Counted from the first letter of the stretch, positions 34,335 to 43,072 are shown. The stretch is 64,000 bases of DNA from Deinococcus soli (ex Cha et al. 2016) (GCF_001007995.1 NZ_CP011389.1:1302001-1366000); one strand, 5' to 3'. Numbers and translations: made by a program. Notes: generated by a model not told the origin, from the letters alone.

Positions 34335-34340
34335 AGCCTA
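34335..34340 (-). promoter_or_regulatory. -10 box for the PaaG-like gene
   Basis: TAGGCT on the minus strand, 7 nt before the ATG at 34327. It decides between two in-frame ATGs. Confidence 0.5.
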
Positions 34341-34370
34341 ACGCGCGTTTGGCCGCTGGGGGCCGTTTGC

Positions 34371-34376
34371 TACACT
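34371..34376 (+). promoter_or_regulatory. -10 box for leaderless ruvX
   Basis: TACACT, 7 nt before the ATG at 34384. Only 30 bp separate it from the divergent PaaG box. Confidence 0.5.
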
Positions 34377-34383
34377 CCGGCGC

Positions 34384-34803
34384 ATGAGCGCCCCCACCCC
34401 CGACGACGCGCCGAGTCCAGCGCCGACCACCGTACCGGTCACGCTGGCACTGGACGTCAGCAAGCACCGCATCGGCTTCGCGGTCAGCGCCGGGCGGCTC
34501 GCGTTCGGGCGCGGCAGCGTGGACCGCAAACGCCTCCCCCTGGACCTGAAGGCCGTGCGCCTGAAGGTCGAGGAGACCGGCGCGCAGCAGCTCGTGCTGG
34601 GGCTGCCGCTGCGCACCGACGGCGCCCAGAGTCCCAGCGCGGACCGCGTGCAGGCCTTCGGGCGCGTCCTGACCGAGAAGGGCTACCGCGTGACCTACCA
34701 GGACGAGCGCTTCACCACCCGCCGCGCCCGTGACCTCGGCGCGCAGGACGAGGACGAGGCGGCCGCCGTGCAGATCCTCGAACTGTACCTGCTGGGCCAG
34801 TAG
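34384..34803 (+). CDS. ruvX: Holliday junction resolvase-like RNase H-fold protein (YqgF)
   Basis: 139 aa, normal length. The fold motifs are LALDVSKHRIGFAVS (first acidic residue), LVLGLPLRTDGAQS (the xGLPxxxDG motif) and the late YQDERFTTRRA with the D-E-R-x-T/S pattern. YqgF proteins have been linked to Holliday junction resolution and to 16S rRNA 5'-end maturation. The first 18 residues are a Pro-rich extension. It is divergent from the PaaG-like gene with 56 bp between. Confidence 0.9.
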   Translation: MSAPTPDDAPSPAPTTVPVTLALDVSKHRIGFAVSAGRLAFGRGSVDRKRLPLDLKAVRLKVEETGAQQLVLGLPLRTDGAQSPSADRVQAFGRVLTEKGYRVTYQDERFTTRRARDLGAQDEDEAAAVQILELYLLGQ

Positions 34804-35139
34804 GCCCCTCCTGACGGGCCACGCCTCTGGACGCCCCAGTCCAGCCGGGCGCACCGTGGAGCAGGTCCCCTGTTCCGGAGGCCCTGAACGCGTGGTGGTT
34901 ACGCCGCGCGGACACCCGACTGGCACGCCTGCCTCCGCGCCGGGACGATCCGGGGGCAGCAGGCGTGCCGGTCCCGACCGGGCCGCGTCCCCGCACAGGC
35001 GGCGTGCAGGCGACGCGGCTGCGTGGGCCTGCTGACTGATCCGGGTTCAATTTTGCCTATACTTCCGGCATTCACAGTGAACCGGTGGGCCCGGCGGTGA
35101 ACCCGTCACCGCTGTCTCGGGCGCACCACGGAGGTGTTC
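34804..35139 (+). other. 336-bp gap: putative promoter and RBS for the acyl-CoA ligase
   Basis: No coding frame I trust. TATACT at 35058-35063 in an unusually A/T-rich patch, with a weak CTGACT 19 bp upstream, is a likely -10. GGAGGTG at 35130 is a strong ribosome binding site. The first 250 bp are plain G+C-rich sequence without clear structure. Confidence 0.45.
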
Positions 35140-36843
35140 ATGCAGGGCAACATGATGGACGTTCAACTGACCGTGCCGACCATTCTGGAACGCATCCGCA
35201 CGCAGTACGCCGGGCGCGAGGTCGTCAGCCTCCTCGTGGCGGGGCGCGACGAGCAGGGCAATCCCGTGCCGCACAAGCACCGCACCACGTATGGGCAGGT
35301 CGCCGACCGCGCCCGGCGCCTCGCGGGGGGCCTGCTGGGCCTGGGGCTCACGAAGGGCGACCGGGTGGCGACGCTGGCCGTGAACTCCTTCCGGCACCTG
35401 GAGGCGTACCTGGGCGTGCCCAGCGCGGGGCTGGTGCTGCACACCGTGAACATCCGCCTGCACCCCGAGCAGATCGCCTGGATCCTGAACCACGCCGAGG
35501 ACCGCGTGCTGCTGATCGAGAACGTGTTCGCCGCGATGATCCCCGCGATCAAGGCCGCGTGCCCGCACCTGGAGCACATCCTGGTGCTGGGGCCCACGCC
35601 GCAGCCCATCCCGCTGCCGGGCGTGCGGGACTACGACACCTTCGTGCAGGAGAGCGAACCCCTGACCCGCTACCCGGAGCTGGACGAGCGGGACGCGGCC
35701 GCCATGTGTTACACGAGCGGCACGACCGGCAACCCCAAGGGCGTCGTGTACACGCACCGCTCGACGGTGCTGCACTCGCTGGCCAGTGCCCCGAAGGACG
35801 GGCTGAATGTCGGTGAGGCCGACACGGTCCTGCCCATCGTGCCGATGTTCCACGTGAACGCCTGGGGCCTGCCGTACACCTGCGCCATGTACGGCGCCAA
35901 GCAGGTGTACGCCGGGGTGTTCGCGGACGGCCGCAGCGTCGCCACGCTGCTCCAGGACGAGGCGGTGACGATCACGGCGGGCGTGCCCACCATCTGGATG
36001 GGCCTGCTGGCCGAACTGGACCGCGCCGCGCAGGCCGGGCAGCCGTACGGGCTGGGTGGCCTGGAGCGCCTGATCGTGGGGGGCAGCGCCGCGCCCGAGG
36101 CGATGATCCGCGCCTTCCAGACGCGCCACGGCCTGTCGCTGCTGCAGGCGTGGGGCATGACCGAGACGCATCCGCTCGGTACCGCCAGCGGCGTCCCGTA
36201 CGGCGTGGACCCCAGCAGCGACGAGGGCTTCGCCCTGCGCGCCAAGCAGGGCCGGACCGTGCCCTTGATCGAACTGGACGTGCTGGACGACCAGGGCGCG
36301 CGCCTCCCGCACGACGGGAAGACCATGGGCCGCCTGATCATCCGCGGGCCGTGGGTGGCGAGCAGCTATTTCAAGGGCGAGGGCCAGAGCAACTTCTTCG
36401 ACCTGGACGGGCAGCTGTGGTTCGACACGGGCGACATCGCCACGCTGGACGAGCGCGGGTACATGCACATCCAGGACCGCGCCAAGGACCTCATCAAGAG
36501 CGGCGGCGAGTGGATCAGCTCGGTGGACCTGGAAAACGCGATCATGGCCCACCCGGCCGTGAACCTGTGCGCCGTGATCGCCATGGACGACCCGAAGTGG
36601 GACGAGCGGCCCCTGGCCGTCGTGACGCCCAAGCCCGGCCAGAGCGTCACGCATGACGAACTGATCAGCTTCATCGCGCCCCGCTTCGCGAAGTGGTGGC
36701 TGCCCGACGCGACCGTCCTGACCGACAGCATCCCCATCGGCGCGACCGGCAAGATCCTCAAGCGTGAACTGCGTGACCAGTACCGCAGTTACAGCAGCAC
36801 CCAGGGGCTGGTGACGCCCGCCGCACCCGACCGCAGCGAGTGA
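35140..36843 (+). CDS. Long-chain (or medium-chain) acyl-CoA ligase, AMP-forming
   Basis: 567 aa. The ATG at 35140 is placed 4 nt after GGAGGTG, rejecting the GTG that lies inside that site. The adenylate-forming motifs are CYTSGTTGNPKGVVYTHRS (P-loop, about residue 190), LLQAWGMTETHPLG, LWFDTGDIATLDERGYMHIQDRAKD and GATGKILKRELRD (catalytic Lys near the C-terminus). It activates fatty acids to acyl-CoA with ATP in the cytoplasm. Subtype cannot be fixed from sequence. Confidence 0.92.
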   Translation: MQGNMMDVQLTVPTILERIRTQYAGREVVSLLVAGRDEQGNPVPHKHRTTYGQVADRARRLAGGLLGLGLTKGDRVATLAVNSFRHLEAYLGVPSAGLVLHTVNIRLHPEQIAWILNHAEDRVLLIENVFAAMIPAIKAACPHLEHILVLGPTPQPIPLPGVRDYDTFVQESEPLTRYPELDERDAAAMCYTSGTTGNPKGVVYTHRSTVLHSLASAPKDGLNVGEADTVLPIVPMFHVNAWGLPYTCAMYGAKQVYAGVFADGRSVATLLQDEAVTITAGVPTIWMGLLAELDRAAQAGQPYGLGGLERLIVGGSAAPEAMIRAFQTRHGLSLLQAWGMTETHPLGTASGVPYGVDPSSDEGFALRAKQGRTVPLIELDVLDDQGARLPHDGKTMGRLIIRGPWVASSYFKGEGQSNFFDLDGQLWFDTGDIATLDERGYMHIQDRAKDLIKSGGEWISSVDLENAIMAHPAVNLCAVIAMDDPKWDERPLAVVTPKPGQSVTHDELISFIAPRFAKWWLPDATVLTDSIPIGATGKILKRELRDQYRSYSSTQGLVTPAAPDRSE

Positions 36844-36866
36844 TTGGGGAGTAGGCAGTGGGGAGT

Positions 36867-36905
36867 GGGCTGGCGTGCCGGACACGTCAGCCCGCTTTCG
36901 TTGTA
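36867..36905 (+). terminator. Terminator after the acyl-CoA ligase
   Basis: Stem GGGCTGGCGTG with CACGTCAGCCC (one G-T pair), loop 5 nt, followed by GCTTTCGTT. Confidence 0.75.
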
Positions 36906-36986
36906 GTGAACGACAGAGCCGCCGCGTCAACCTCCACCACCTACGAATCCACTTCCCACAACCCACTGTCCACAACCCCCTCGCCG

Positions 36987-36992
36987 TACACT
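36987..36992 (+). promoter_or_regulatory. -10 box for the esterase gene
   Basis: TACACT, 7 nt before the ATG at 37000. Leaderless type. Confidence 0.5.
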
Positions 36993-36999
36993 TGCGGGC

Positions 37000-38004
37000 A
37001 TGGCTGTTTCGGTGGATGGGCAGTGGGTGACGTTCTCGCCTCCGGCGGGTGCCGTGGGGTTGATCGGGGACGTGACGGACTGGCGTAAGCGTGAGCCGAT
37101 TCCGGTGGTGGACGGCGCGCCGCTGCGGTTGCGGCTGCCGCGTGGGGCGTGGGTGGAGTACGCCTGGGTGGACGCTTCGGGTGAGGCGTTCGCGGACCCG
37201 GACAACGCGCAGCGGTCCCTGAATCCGTGGTGGCCATACCCGCGCGCGGCGGTGGTGGGCGAGTACGCGCGGCATCCGCTGTGGCAGATGCCGGACGCGA
37301 CCCGGAAGGGCACGGCGCACCGCCTGACCTGGGAAGGCACGGTATTCCCGGGGACGCGGCGGGTGATCGTGTACACCCCGCACGGGTACGCGGGTGGGCC
37401 GCTGCCGGTGTACTACGTGCAGGACGGCGTGGCGTTCTACCGCACCGGGAAGCTGGGGGACGTGATGGACCGCGCCGCGGAGGCCGGGCTGGCGCCGGGC
37501 GCGGCGTTTGCGTTCGTGGAGCCGGGCGACCGGAACGAGGAGTACTACCTCAACCCCCGGTACCTGGAGTTCCTGACCACCGAGGTCATGCCGCGCGTGG
37601 AGGGCGAACTGGTCACGGCGTCCGTGCGGGGCCTGTGGGGGGCGAGCCTGGGCGGCCTGATCAGCCTGTTCCTGGGCGCGCGGCACCCGGAGCTGTTCAG
37701 TCGCGTGGCGGCGCACAGCGGGGCGTTCATCGCGCGGCCCGGCGCGACGCGGGAGGGCGTGATCGACACGACCACGGCGGGTGAGTGGCTGCTGGACGAA
37801 CTGCGCGCGAACCCGCCCACGCACCTCACGACCAGCCTGGACACCGGGACGCTGGAGTGGCTGACCGGCCCGAACCGCCGCATGGCGGGCCTGTTCGCGG
37901 ACCTGAGCCTGGCGCACCAGTACCGCGAGTACCCCAGCGGGCACAACTGGGTGACGTGGCGCGAGGCGCTGCCCGAGGCGTTCCTGTACCTCCAGGGCGG
38001 GTAA
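37000..38004 (+). CDS. Enterochelin-esterase-like alpha/beta hydrolase
   Basis: 334 aa. The N-terminal 110 residues look like an E-set/CBM48-type beta domain (VTFSPPAGAVGLIGDVTDWR, LRLPRGAWVEYAWVD). The C-terminal domain is an esterase D/Fes-type hydrolase: RRVIVYTPHGYAGG, nucleophile elbow GLWGASLGG with Ser216, Asp candidates around SLDTGTLEW, and His in PSGHNWVTWR. Cytoplasmic by lack of a signal peptide. Natural substrate unknown; siderophore esters are possible. Confidence 0.85.
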   Translation: MAVSVDGQWVTFSPPAGAVGLIGDVTDWRKREPIPVVDGAPLRLRLPRGAWVEYAWVDASGEAFADPDNAQRSLNPWWPYPRAAVVGEYARHPLWQMPDATRKGTAHRLTWEGTVFPGTRRVIVYTPHGYAGGPLPVYYVQDGVAFYRTGKLGDVMDRAAEAGLAPGAAFAFVEPGDRNEEYYLNPRYLEFLTTEVMPRVEGELVTASVRGLWGASLGGLISLFLGARHPELFSRVAAHSGAFIARPGATREGVIDTTTAGEWLLDELRANPPTHLTTSLDTGTLEWLTGPNRRMAGLFADLSLAHQYREYPSGHNWVTWREALPEAFLYLQGG

Positions 38005-38015
38005 TGGGACACAGG

Positions 38016-38055
38016 AGCTGGAGGATGGCAGCAACGGCCATCCTCCAGCTTCTCT
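38016..38055. terminator. Bidirectional terminator
   Basis: A perfect 14-bp stem AGCTGGAGGATGGC / GCCATCCTCCAGCT with 7-nt loop, followed by TCTCT, between convergent esterase and terC genes. Confidence 0.85.
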
Positions 38056-38067
38056 ATGCGGTCTGCG

Positions 38068-39066
38068 TCAATCGGCGGCCTGGGCCGCGTTGCGGGTGCG
38101 CCACAGGCTGACGAGCACGCCGCCCGCGAGGATCGCCAGGGTCACACCCAGGCTGATGGCCGGGTCGAGCTTGCCGTAGAACTGGTTGTAGAAGATCTTG
38201 CCGCCGATGAACACCAGCACCAGCGCCAGCGCGGGCTTCAGGGCGCTGAAGCGGTGAATCAGGGCGTCCAGCGCGAAGTACAGGGCGCGCAGTCCCAGGA
38301 TGGCGAAGATGTTGCTGGTGTACACGATGAACGGGTCCTGCGTGATCGCGAAGATCGCGGGGATGCTGTCCACGGCGAACACCAGGTCCGCGAACTCGAC
38401 CATCAGCAGGGCCAGCAGCAGCGGCGTGGCGTGCACCCGGACGCGGCCCTGCACGTCGGGCTGGCGGGTCAGGAACTTCTGCCCATCCAGGCGGGGGCTG
38501 ATCGGCATGACGCGCCGCAGGGCCCGCACGACCGGGTGCCGCTCCAGGTCGGGCGCCTGGTCGTGGCCGCCCTTCGTGAACAGCAGTTTCACGCCGGTCA
38601 GGAGCAGGAACGCGCCGAAGATCCACATGATCCAGTCGAACTGCGTGACGAGCGCCGCGCCCAGGCCGATCATGATGCCGCGCAGGACGATGACGCCCAG
38701 GATGCCCCAGAACAGCACGCGGTGCTGGAGGTGGCGGGGGATGGCCAGCGCAGCGAAGATGATGCTGATCACGAACACGTTGTCGAGCGCCAGGGCCTTC
38801 TCGACGGCGAAGCCGGTCAGGTACGCCATGCCGCTCTCGGCGCCCAGGGTGGACCAGATCCACGCACCGAACATCAGGGCCAGGACGATGTAGAAGGCAC
38901 TCAGTTTCAGGCTGCTGGCCACGCTGATCGTCTGTTCCTCGCCCTGCGCGGCGGCGCGGCGGGCGCGGCGGCGCGTGAGGACGCCCAGATCGAAGGCCAG
39001 CAGCGCGGCCACGACAGTCAGGAAGAGCAGCCACATCCAGGCGGGCGTGCCGAGCCAGGGGGTCAT
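38068..39066 (-). CDS. TerC/Alx family membrane protein (probable Mn2+ exporter)
   Basis: 332 aa, about nine helices. TerC marks are FDLGVLTRR near the start, AVEKALALDNVFVISIIFAAL, and LLMVEFADLVFAVDSIPAIFAIT with the paired acidic residues in membrane helices, followed by IFAILGLRALYF. The ATG at 39066 has GGAG 8 nt upstream. The gene lies behind a yybP-ykoY-type riboswitch, which in other bacteria controls TerC/Alx/MntP Mn2+ exporters, supporting a manganese role. High cellular Mn is known to matter for Deinococcus oxidative resistance. Confidence 0.92.
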   Translation of the reverse strand: MTPWLGTPAWMWLLFLTVVAALLAFDLGVLTRRRARRAAAQGEEQTISVASSLKLSAFYIVLALMFGAWIWSTLGAESGMAYLTGFAVEKALALDNVFVISIIFAALAIPRHLQHRVLFWGILGVIVLRGIMIGLGAALVTQFDWIMWIFGAFLLLTGVKLLFTKGGHDQAPDLERHPVVRALRRVMPISPRLDGQKFLTRQPDVQGRVRVHATPLLLALLMVEFADLVFAVDSIPAIFAITQDPFIVYTSNIFAILGLRALYFALDALIHRFSALKPALALVLVFIGGKIFYNQFYGKLDPAISLGVTLAILAGGVLVSLWRTRNAAQAAD

Positions 39067-39119
39067 CAGGATCTCCACGGGGAACCTCCGGGGGCCACCC
39101 GTGCGGCGCGGCTCCATGC

Positions 39120-39246
39120 ATGAAGACCGGCAGCGCACACGTGGTGGCGACTGCCGGGTCTGGCCTTTTGCTGCTCCTGACCGGGTTCCCTTTGGGTTCC
39201 GGACTGACGATCAGGTGCTCCCTGTGCGGGCGGCGTACTCCCCCGG
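39120..39246 (-). promoter_or_regulatory. yybP-ykoY (Mn2+) riboswitch with expression platform, upstream of terC
   Basis: On the minus strand the aptamer runs from 39246 to about 39154: CCGGGGGAGTACGCC at the 5' end, an internal three-way-junction-sized insert, then GGCCAGACCCGG. This matches the family layout (P1 strand plus GGGGAGUA, closing with a CAAGACC-like loop and P1 complement). The 3' P1 strand CCCGG is also part of CCGGCAG, which can pair with CTGCCGG about 17 nt later, giving two exclusive folds. The rest of the 39067-39421 gap shows no gene. Confidence 0.72.
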
Positions 39247-39421
39247 TATGACCGACAGGATGCCGCACCATGCCAGCCCGACGGTGAGGGTCGTGTGAAA
39301 ACGGATTCATGGGCGGGCCGCCCCCACTGACAGCCCGGAAGCTGCGCCCCCCACGTTGCAGCGTGTCACACAGCAGTTCAGAGCCGCCGTGAACCTCGAC
39401 GACTCTGACGGTGTGGTGAGG

Positions 39422-40090
<669 letters not shown>

Positions 40091-40196
40091 GTGACTGTCT
40101 CGTCTCCTCAGCCCCGGCTGTCGGGGCGCTCGGGGCTCCCGGGGCGGGGGCCTTGCGCGGCGCGGGGGCCAAAGTGCGCCTCTGTACTTGCGGCCC

Positions 40197-40255
40197 ATCG
40201 TAGGGTGCGCGGTGTCCAGTTGGGCAAAGGCCGCTGTTTATGGTTCATTAACAGC
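40197..40255 (-). promoter_or_regulatory. Promoter region of the response regulator with 23-bp dyad
   Basis: On the minus strand TTGCCC (40227-40222), 19-bp spacer, TACGAT (40202-40197). Immediately upstream, at 40233-40255, lies an A/T-rich dyad with half-sites GCTGTTnATG and CATnAACAGC separated by 3 bp, a likely operator or the end of the preceding transcript. Confidence 0.4.
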
Positions 40256-40258
40256 CCG

Positions 40259-40561
40259 TCAGCTCCCGGGAATCCGCACGGTGTCCACCTGAACGCCGTA
40301 CCGCAGAAGCAAGGTCTTCAGGCGCTGCGTGGCCCCGACCGCCAGCTCCCGGTCGGCGGGGTGGAAGACCAGCGTCAGGCGGGCGCTGCGCCCGGGCTGC
40401 GGAGGCTGCGCCTGCACCTGCAATGGGCGCGCGAACGCCGGGTCGGTCCGCAGGTCGCGCAGGATCTGCGAGAAGGTGGGGTCGTCCACGCCCTCCAGGG
40501 TGAAGGCGATGCCCTGCACGCCGGGATCGCCCGGCGGCGAGGAGGAATCGGGTGGGGTCAT
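40259..40561 (-). CDS. Conserved hypothetical protein, 100 aa
   Basis: Begins MTPPDSSSPPGDPGVQGIAF. It is a small alpha/beta protein without membrane helix: FTLEGVDDPTFSQILRDLRT, then LTLVFHPADRELAVGATQRL and LLLRYGVQVDTVRIPGS. The last part suggests a C-terminal beta strand. I do not recognise the family. It lies upstream of the response regulator on the same strand, with an A/T-rich dyad between them. Confidence 0.6.
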   Translation of the reverse strand: MTPPDSSSPPGDPGVQGIAFTLEGVDDPTFSQILRDLRTDPAFARPLQVQAQPPQPGRSARLTLVFHPADRELAVGATQRLKTLLLRYGVQVDTVRIPGS

Positions 40562-40635
40562 GCGCGCAGGGTCGTGCATCCCGCACGTGGCGCGCAACCG
40601 TGCCCTGCATCCGCCGCGCTGGCGCGCCCGGCCCC

Positions 40636-40641
40636 TAGAAT
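40636..40641 (+). promoter_or_regulatory. -10 box for the alpha/beta hydrolase-like gene
   Basis: TAGAAT, 7 nt before the ATG at 40649. An earlier in-frame ATG at 40640 lies inside this box and is therefore rejected. Confidence 0.5.
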
Positions 40642-40648
40642 GGCGCGC

Positions 40649-41590
40649 ATGACGGGCCTGAACGCAGACGATCACGACTTCACGGACTTCGGGGACGGGG
40701 ACGTTCACTTCGAGCACCTGAACGGCGCGGACCTGCACTTCGAGGTGCAGGGCGACCCGACCACCGAGCCGCCGGTCGTGTTCCTGCACGGCGGCCCCGG
40801 CTACAACAGCTACTCCTTCCAGGCGCTGTTCGGCGAGCGCATCGAGCGCCCAGTCGTGTACCTCGACCAGCGCGGCTCCGGGCGCAGCGGCCCGCTGGAG
40901 GACACCGAGCAGGGCGCCGACACCCTGGACCTCGACACCCTGGTGGGCGACGTGGAGGCCCTGCGGGACTTCCTGGGGGCCGAGCAGATCATCCCGCTGG
41001 GGCACGGCTTCGGCGCGCTCGTCGCGCTGGAGTACGCCCGCCGCTGGCCGACCCGCACGGCGCGCGTGATCGCCGTGAACCCCTGGGTGCACTTCCCCGA
41101 CCTGGCCCGCACCCTGCTGGAAGAAGCCAGCGCGCGGCGCGGCGTGCCCTTCACCGACCCCGCCGACGACCTGCGCGCCGCCACGCCCGACGGGGAACAC
41201 CCGCCCGTGGGCGGCGCGCGCATCGAGGCGGCGTTCGCGCTGCTGAACGCCCGTGACCTGCTGAACGCCCTGCAGTTCCGGGATCAGGCCAGCCGCATGC
41301 GCCTGGAATTCGCGGACGCCGAGGGGCAACTGATCGGCGGCGGCGAGGTGCAGGAGGCGCTCGTGAACCAGGGCCTGTGGGAATTCGAGTACCCGCAGTT
41401 CCTGACCGAACTGCGCCGCCCGGTGTTCGTGATCACCGGCGCGCACGACCGCACCAGCTACCCCGAACAGGTGCAGTGGGTCGCGGACCTCGCCGACGCG
41501 GACGTGACGGTCCTGGACGCCGGGCACTACCCCTGGCTGGACGACGAGGACGCCTTCGCCGAGGCGCTGGACGACGCCCTGACCCGCTGA
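40649..41590 (+). CDS. Alpha/beta-hydrolase fold protein lacking the nucleophilic Ser
   Basis: 313 aa, proline-iminopeptidase-like. HGGPGYNSYSF (oxyanion hole, residues 47-51) and DQRGSGRSG are intact, as are the late Asp (ITGAHDRTSYP) and His (LDAGHYPW). The nucleophile elbow, normally G-x-S-x-G, reads LGHGFGALVA: residue 120 is Gly (codon GGC at 41006-41008). The protein is probably not a serine hydrolase and may bind a ligand or partner instead. Cytoplasmic. Confidence 0.85.
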   Translation: MTGLNADDHDFTDFGDGDVHFEHLNGADLHFEVQGDPTTEPPVVFLHGGPGYNSYSFQALFGERIERPVVYLDQRGSGRSGPLEDTEQGADTLDLDTLVGDVEALRDFLGAEQIIPLGHGFGALVALEYARRWPTRTARVIAVNPWVHFPDLARTLLEEASARRGVPFTDPADDLRAATPDGEHPPVGGARIEAAFALLNARDLLNALQFRDQASRMRLEFADAEGQLIGGGEVQEALVNQGLWEFEYPQFLTELRRPVFVITGAHDRTSYPEQVQWVADLADADVTVLDAGHYPWLDDEDAFAEALDDALTR

Positions 41591-41660
41591 TGCCTGGCGT
41601 GCACCGCCCCTCACCGGGGCGCCCCGGCACCTGCGGTCACGCGGCGCCGCCCCGGACCCC

Positions 41661-41666
41661 TATACT
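41661..41666 (+). promoter_or_regulatory. -10 box upstream of the nucleotidyltransferase
   Basis: TATACT, a good consensus match, 13 nt before a small ORF and about 55 nt before the nucleotidyltransferase start. Confidence 0.5.
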
Positions 41667-41679
41667 CCCCCCACACCCC

Positions 41680-41724
41680 ATGACCGCCGCCCCCGCCCTG
41701 CCCCGACGCCGGAGTCACCTGTGA
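41680..41724 (+). CDS. Possible 14-codon upstream ORF
   Basis: ATG at 41680 encodes MTAAPALPRRRSHL and its TGA overlaps the GTG start of the nucleotidyltransferase (GTGA). The GGAG site lies inside the small ORF. It may couple translation of the next gene. Confidence 0.3.
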   Translation: MTAAPALPRRRSHL

Positions 41725-42758
41725 AAGGGTTGATCCTGGCCGCCGGCCGCGGCAGTCGCCTGCTGCCGATCAGCGCCACGCGCCCCAAACACGCCGTGCC
41801 GGTCGCGGGCGTGCCGATCATCGCGCGGGCCGTGCAGGCGCTGCGTGACGCCGGGGTGCAAGACATCGGGATCGTGACCAGCCCGTCCAGCGAGCAGGAC
41901 CTGCGCGACGCCACGCAGCACAGCGGGCACCTGACGTTCATCCGGCAGTACGACCCGCTCGGGACCGGGCACGCCGTCCTGACCGCCCGGCACTTCCTGG
42001 AGGGCAGCCCGACGCTGCTGTACCTGGGGGACAACCTCTTCGAGGACAGCCTGACGCCCATGCTGGGCGCCCTGCGCTACGGTGACGCCGCGATCGGCGT
42101 GAAGGAAGTCCCGAACCCGCAGGCGTACGGCGTGGCGGTCGTGAAGACCGGGCGCCTGCTGCGGCTCGTGGAGAAACCCCGCACGCCCGAGAGCAACCTC
42201 GCCGCGTGCGGCGTGTTCAGCTTCAAACCTGCCCTGATCGACATCCTGGAGGACCTGCCGCACAGCACCCGCGGCGAGATCGAGTTCCCGCAGGCCCTCA
42301 CGGCGCTCCTCGCGCGCGGCGGGCAGGTGCGCGCCGTGGAATTCAGGGGCTTCTGGAGCGACGCGGGCGCCCCCGACGACCTGCTGAGCGCCAACACCCA
42401 CTACCTCGCGCAGCTGCGGCCCCGCGTGGACGGCCGGGTGGAACGCAGCACCGTCAGCGGCCCGGTCGTGATCGAGGCGGGCGCGCTGATCGAGGACAGC
42501 GTCATCCAGGGGCCCGTGTGGATCGGCCCGCACGCCGTGGTGCGCGGCGCGACCCTCGGCCCGTTCGTGAGTGTCGGCGCGCACGCCCGCGTGGACAGCG
42601 CCCAGGTGACCGGCACGCTGATCGACGAGTTCGCGCGCGTCCTGCACCCCACCCGGCCCATCCACCGCAGCCTGATCGGCCGGCACGCGCTCGTCACGGC
42701 GCCCAGCGACACCGGGCTGCAGATGGTGATCGGGGACCGCAGCGTCATGCGCATGTGA
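41721..42758 (+). CDS. Sugar-1-phosphate nucleotidyltransferase (RfbA/Spore-coat-polysaccharide type)
   Basis: 345 aa, GTG start with GGAG 6 nt upstream. N-terminal nucleotidyltransferase: MKGLILAAGRGSRLLPISATRPKHAVPVAG (Lys for phosphate), YLGDNLFED (metal Asp), RLVEKPRTPES and FWSDAGAPDDLLSAN. C-terminal left-handed beta-helix about residues 245-310 (SGPVVIEAGALIEDSVIQG). It makes an NDP-sugar, probably dTDP- or UDP-glucose, for envelope polysaccharides. A 27-bp tandem duplication covers its stop codon. Confidence 0.88.
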   Translation: MKGLILAAGRGSRLLPISATRPKHAVPVAGVPIIARAVQALRDAGVQDIGIVTSPSSEQDLRDATQHSGHLTFIRQYDPLGTGHAVLTARHFLEGSPTLLYLGDNLFEDSLTPMLGALRYGDAAIGVKEVPNPQAYGVAVVKTGRLLRLVEKPRTPESNLAACGVFSFKPALIDILEDLPHSTRGEIEFPQALTALLARGGQVRAVEFRGFWSDAGAPDDLLSANTHYLAQLRPRVDGRVERSTVSGPVVIEAGALIEDSVIQGPVWIGPHAVVRGATLGPFVSVGAHARVDSAQVTGTLIDEFARVLHPTRPIHRSLIGRHALVTAPSDTGLQMVIGDRSVMRM

Positions 42759-42790
42759 CCCGGCCGCAGCGTCATGCACACGTGACCCGG
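42737..42790 (+). repeat. 27-bp imperfect tandem duplication over the stop codon
   Basis: Two adjacent 27-bp units starting CCGCAGCGTCATGC and ending GTGACCCGG, with two mismatches. The first contains the nucleotidyltransferase stop TGA. Confidence 0.85.
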
Positions 42791-42849
42791 CCCCACCGTC
42801 CCGGCTGACCCTTGAGCGTCCCCACACCCGCGCCCCTCCGGGACGGGCG

Positions 42850-42855
42850 TACGCT
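42850..42855 (+). promoter_or_regulatory. -10 box for the 61-aa gene
   Basis: TACGCT, 7 nt before the ATG at 42863. Confidence 0.45.
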
Positions 42856-42862
42856 ACGGGGC

Positions 42863-43048
42863 ATGACTCAACCTGACGGGACGGCCCCCACGCCCCCAGC
42901 GTCCGCACCGGCGGGCGAGGTGCTGATCAGCGGCCTGGACACCGGCCCGCACGCCGGGGACCGGGAGAACCTCTCCCCCACCGACAGCCACGCCCGGTTC
43001 CTGCCCAGAGACCACCCGGCCCAGGAACCCACCGACGAGGACGGCTGA
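42863..43048 (+). CDS. Small acidic, probably disordered protein
   Basis: 61 aa starting [20 protein letters not shown]. Pro/Ala/Asp-rich, no hydrophobic segment, ending PTDEDG. A leaderless -10 box at the right distance and codon use like its neighbours support it as a gene. No family recognised. Confidence 0.5.
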   Translation: MTQPDGTAPTPPASAPAGEVLISGLDTGPHAGDRENLSPTDSHARFLPRDHPAQEPTDEDG

Positions 43049-43072
43049 AGGCGGCCCCGCGCACCCCTGCGC

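Noticed and set aside
35047..38034. Open frame of 995 codons on the minus strand
   Set aside because: It covers the acyl-CoA ligase and esterase genes in antisense and changes character at their borders; no domain is visible.
40235..40253. A/T-rich dyad as a radiation/desiccation response motif
   Set aside because: The half-sites and spacing differ from the 17-bp TTATG...CATAA pattern.
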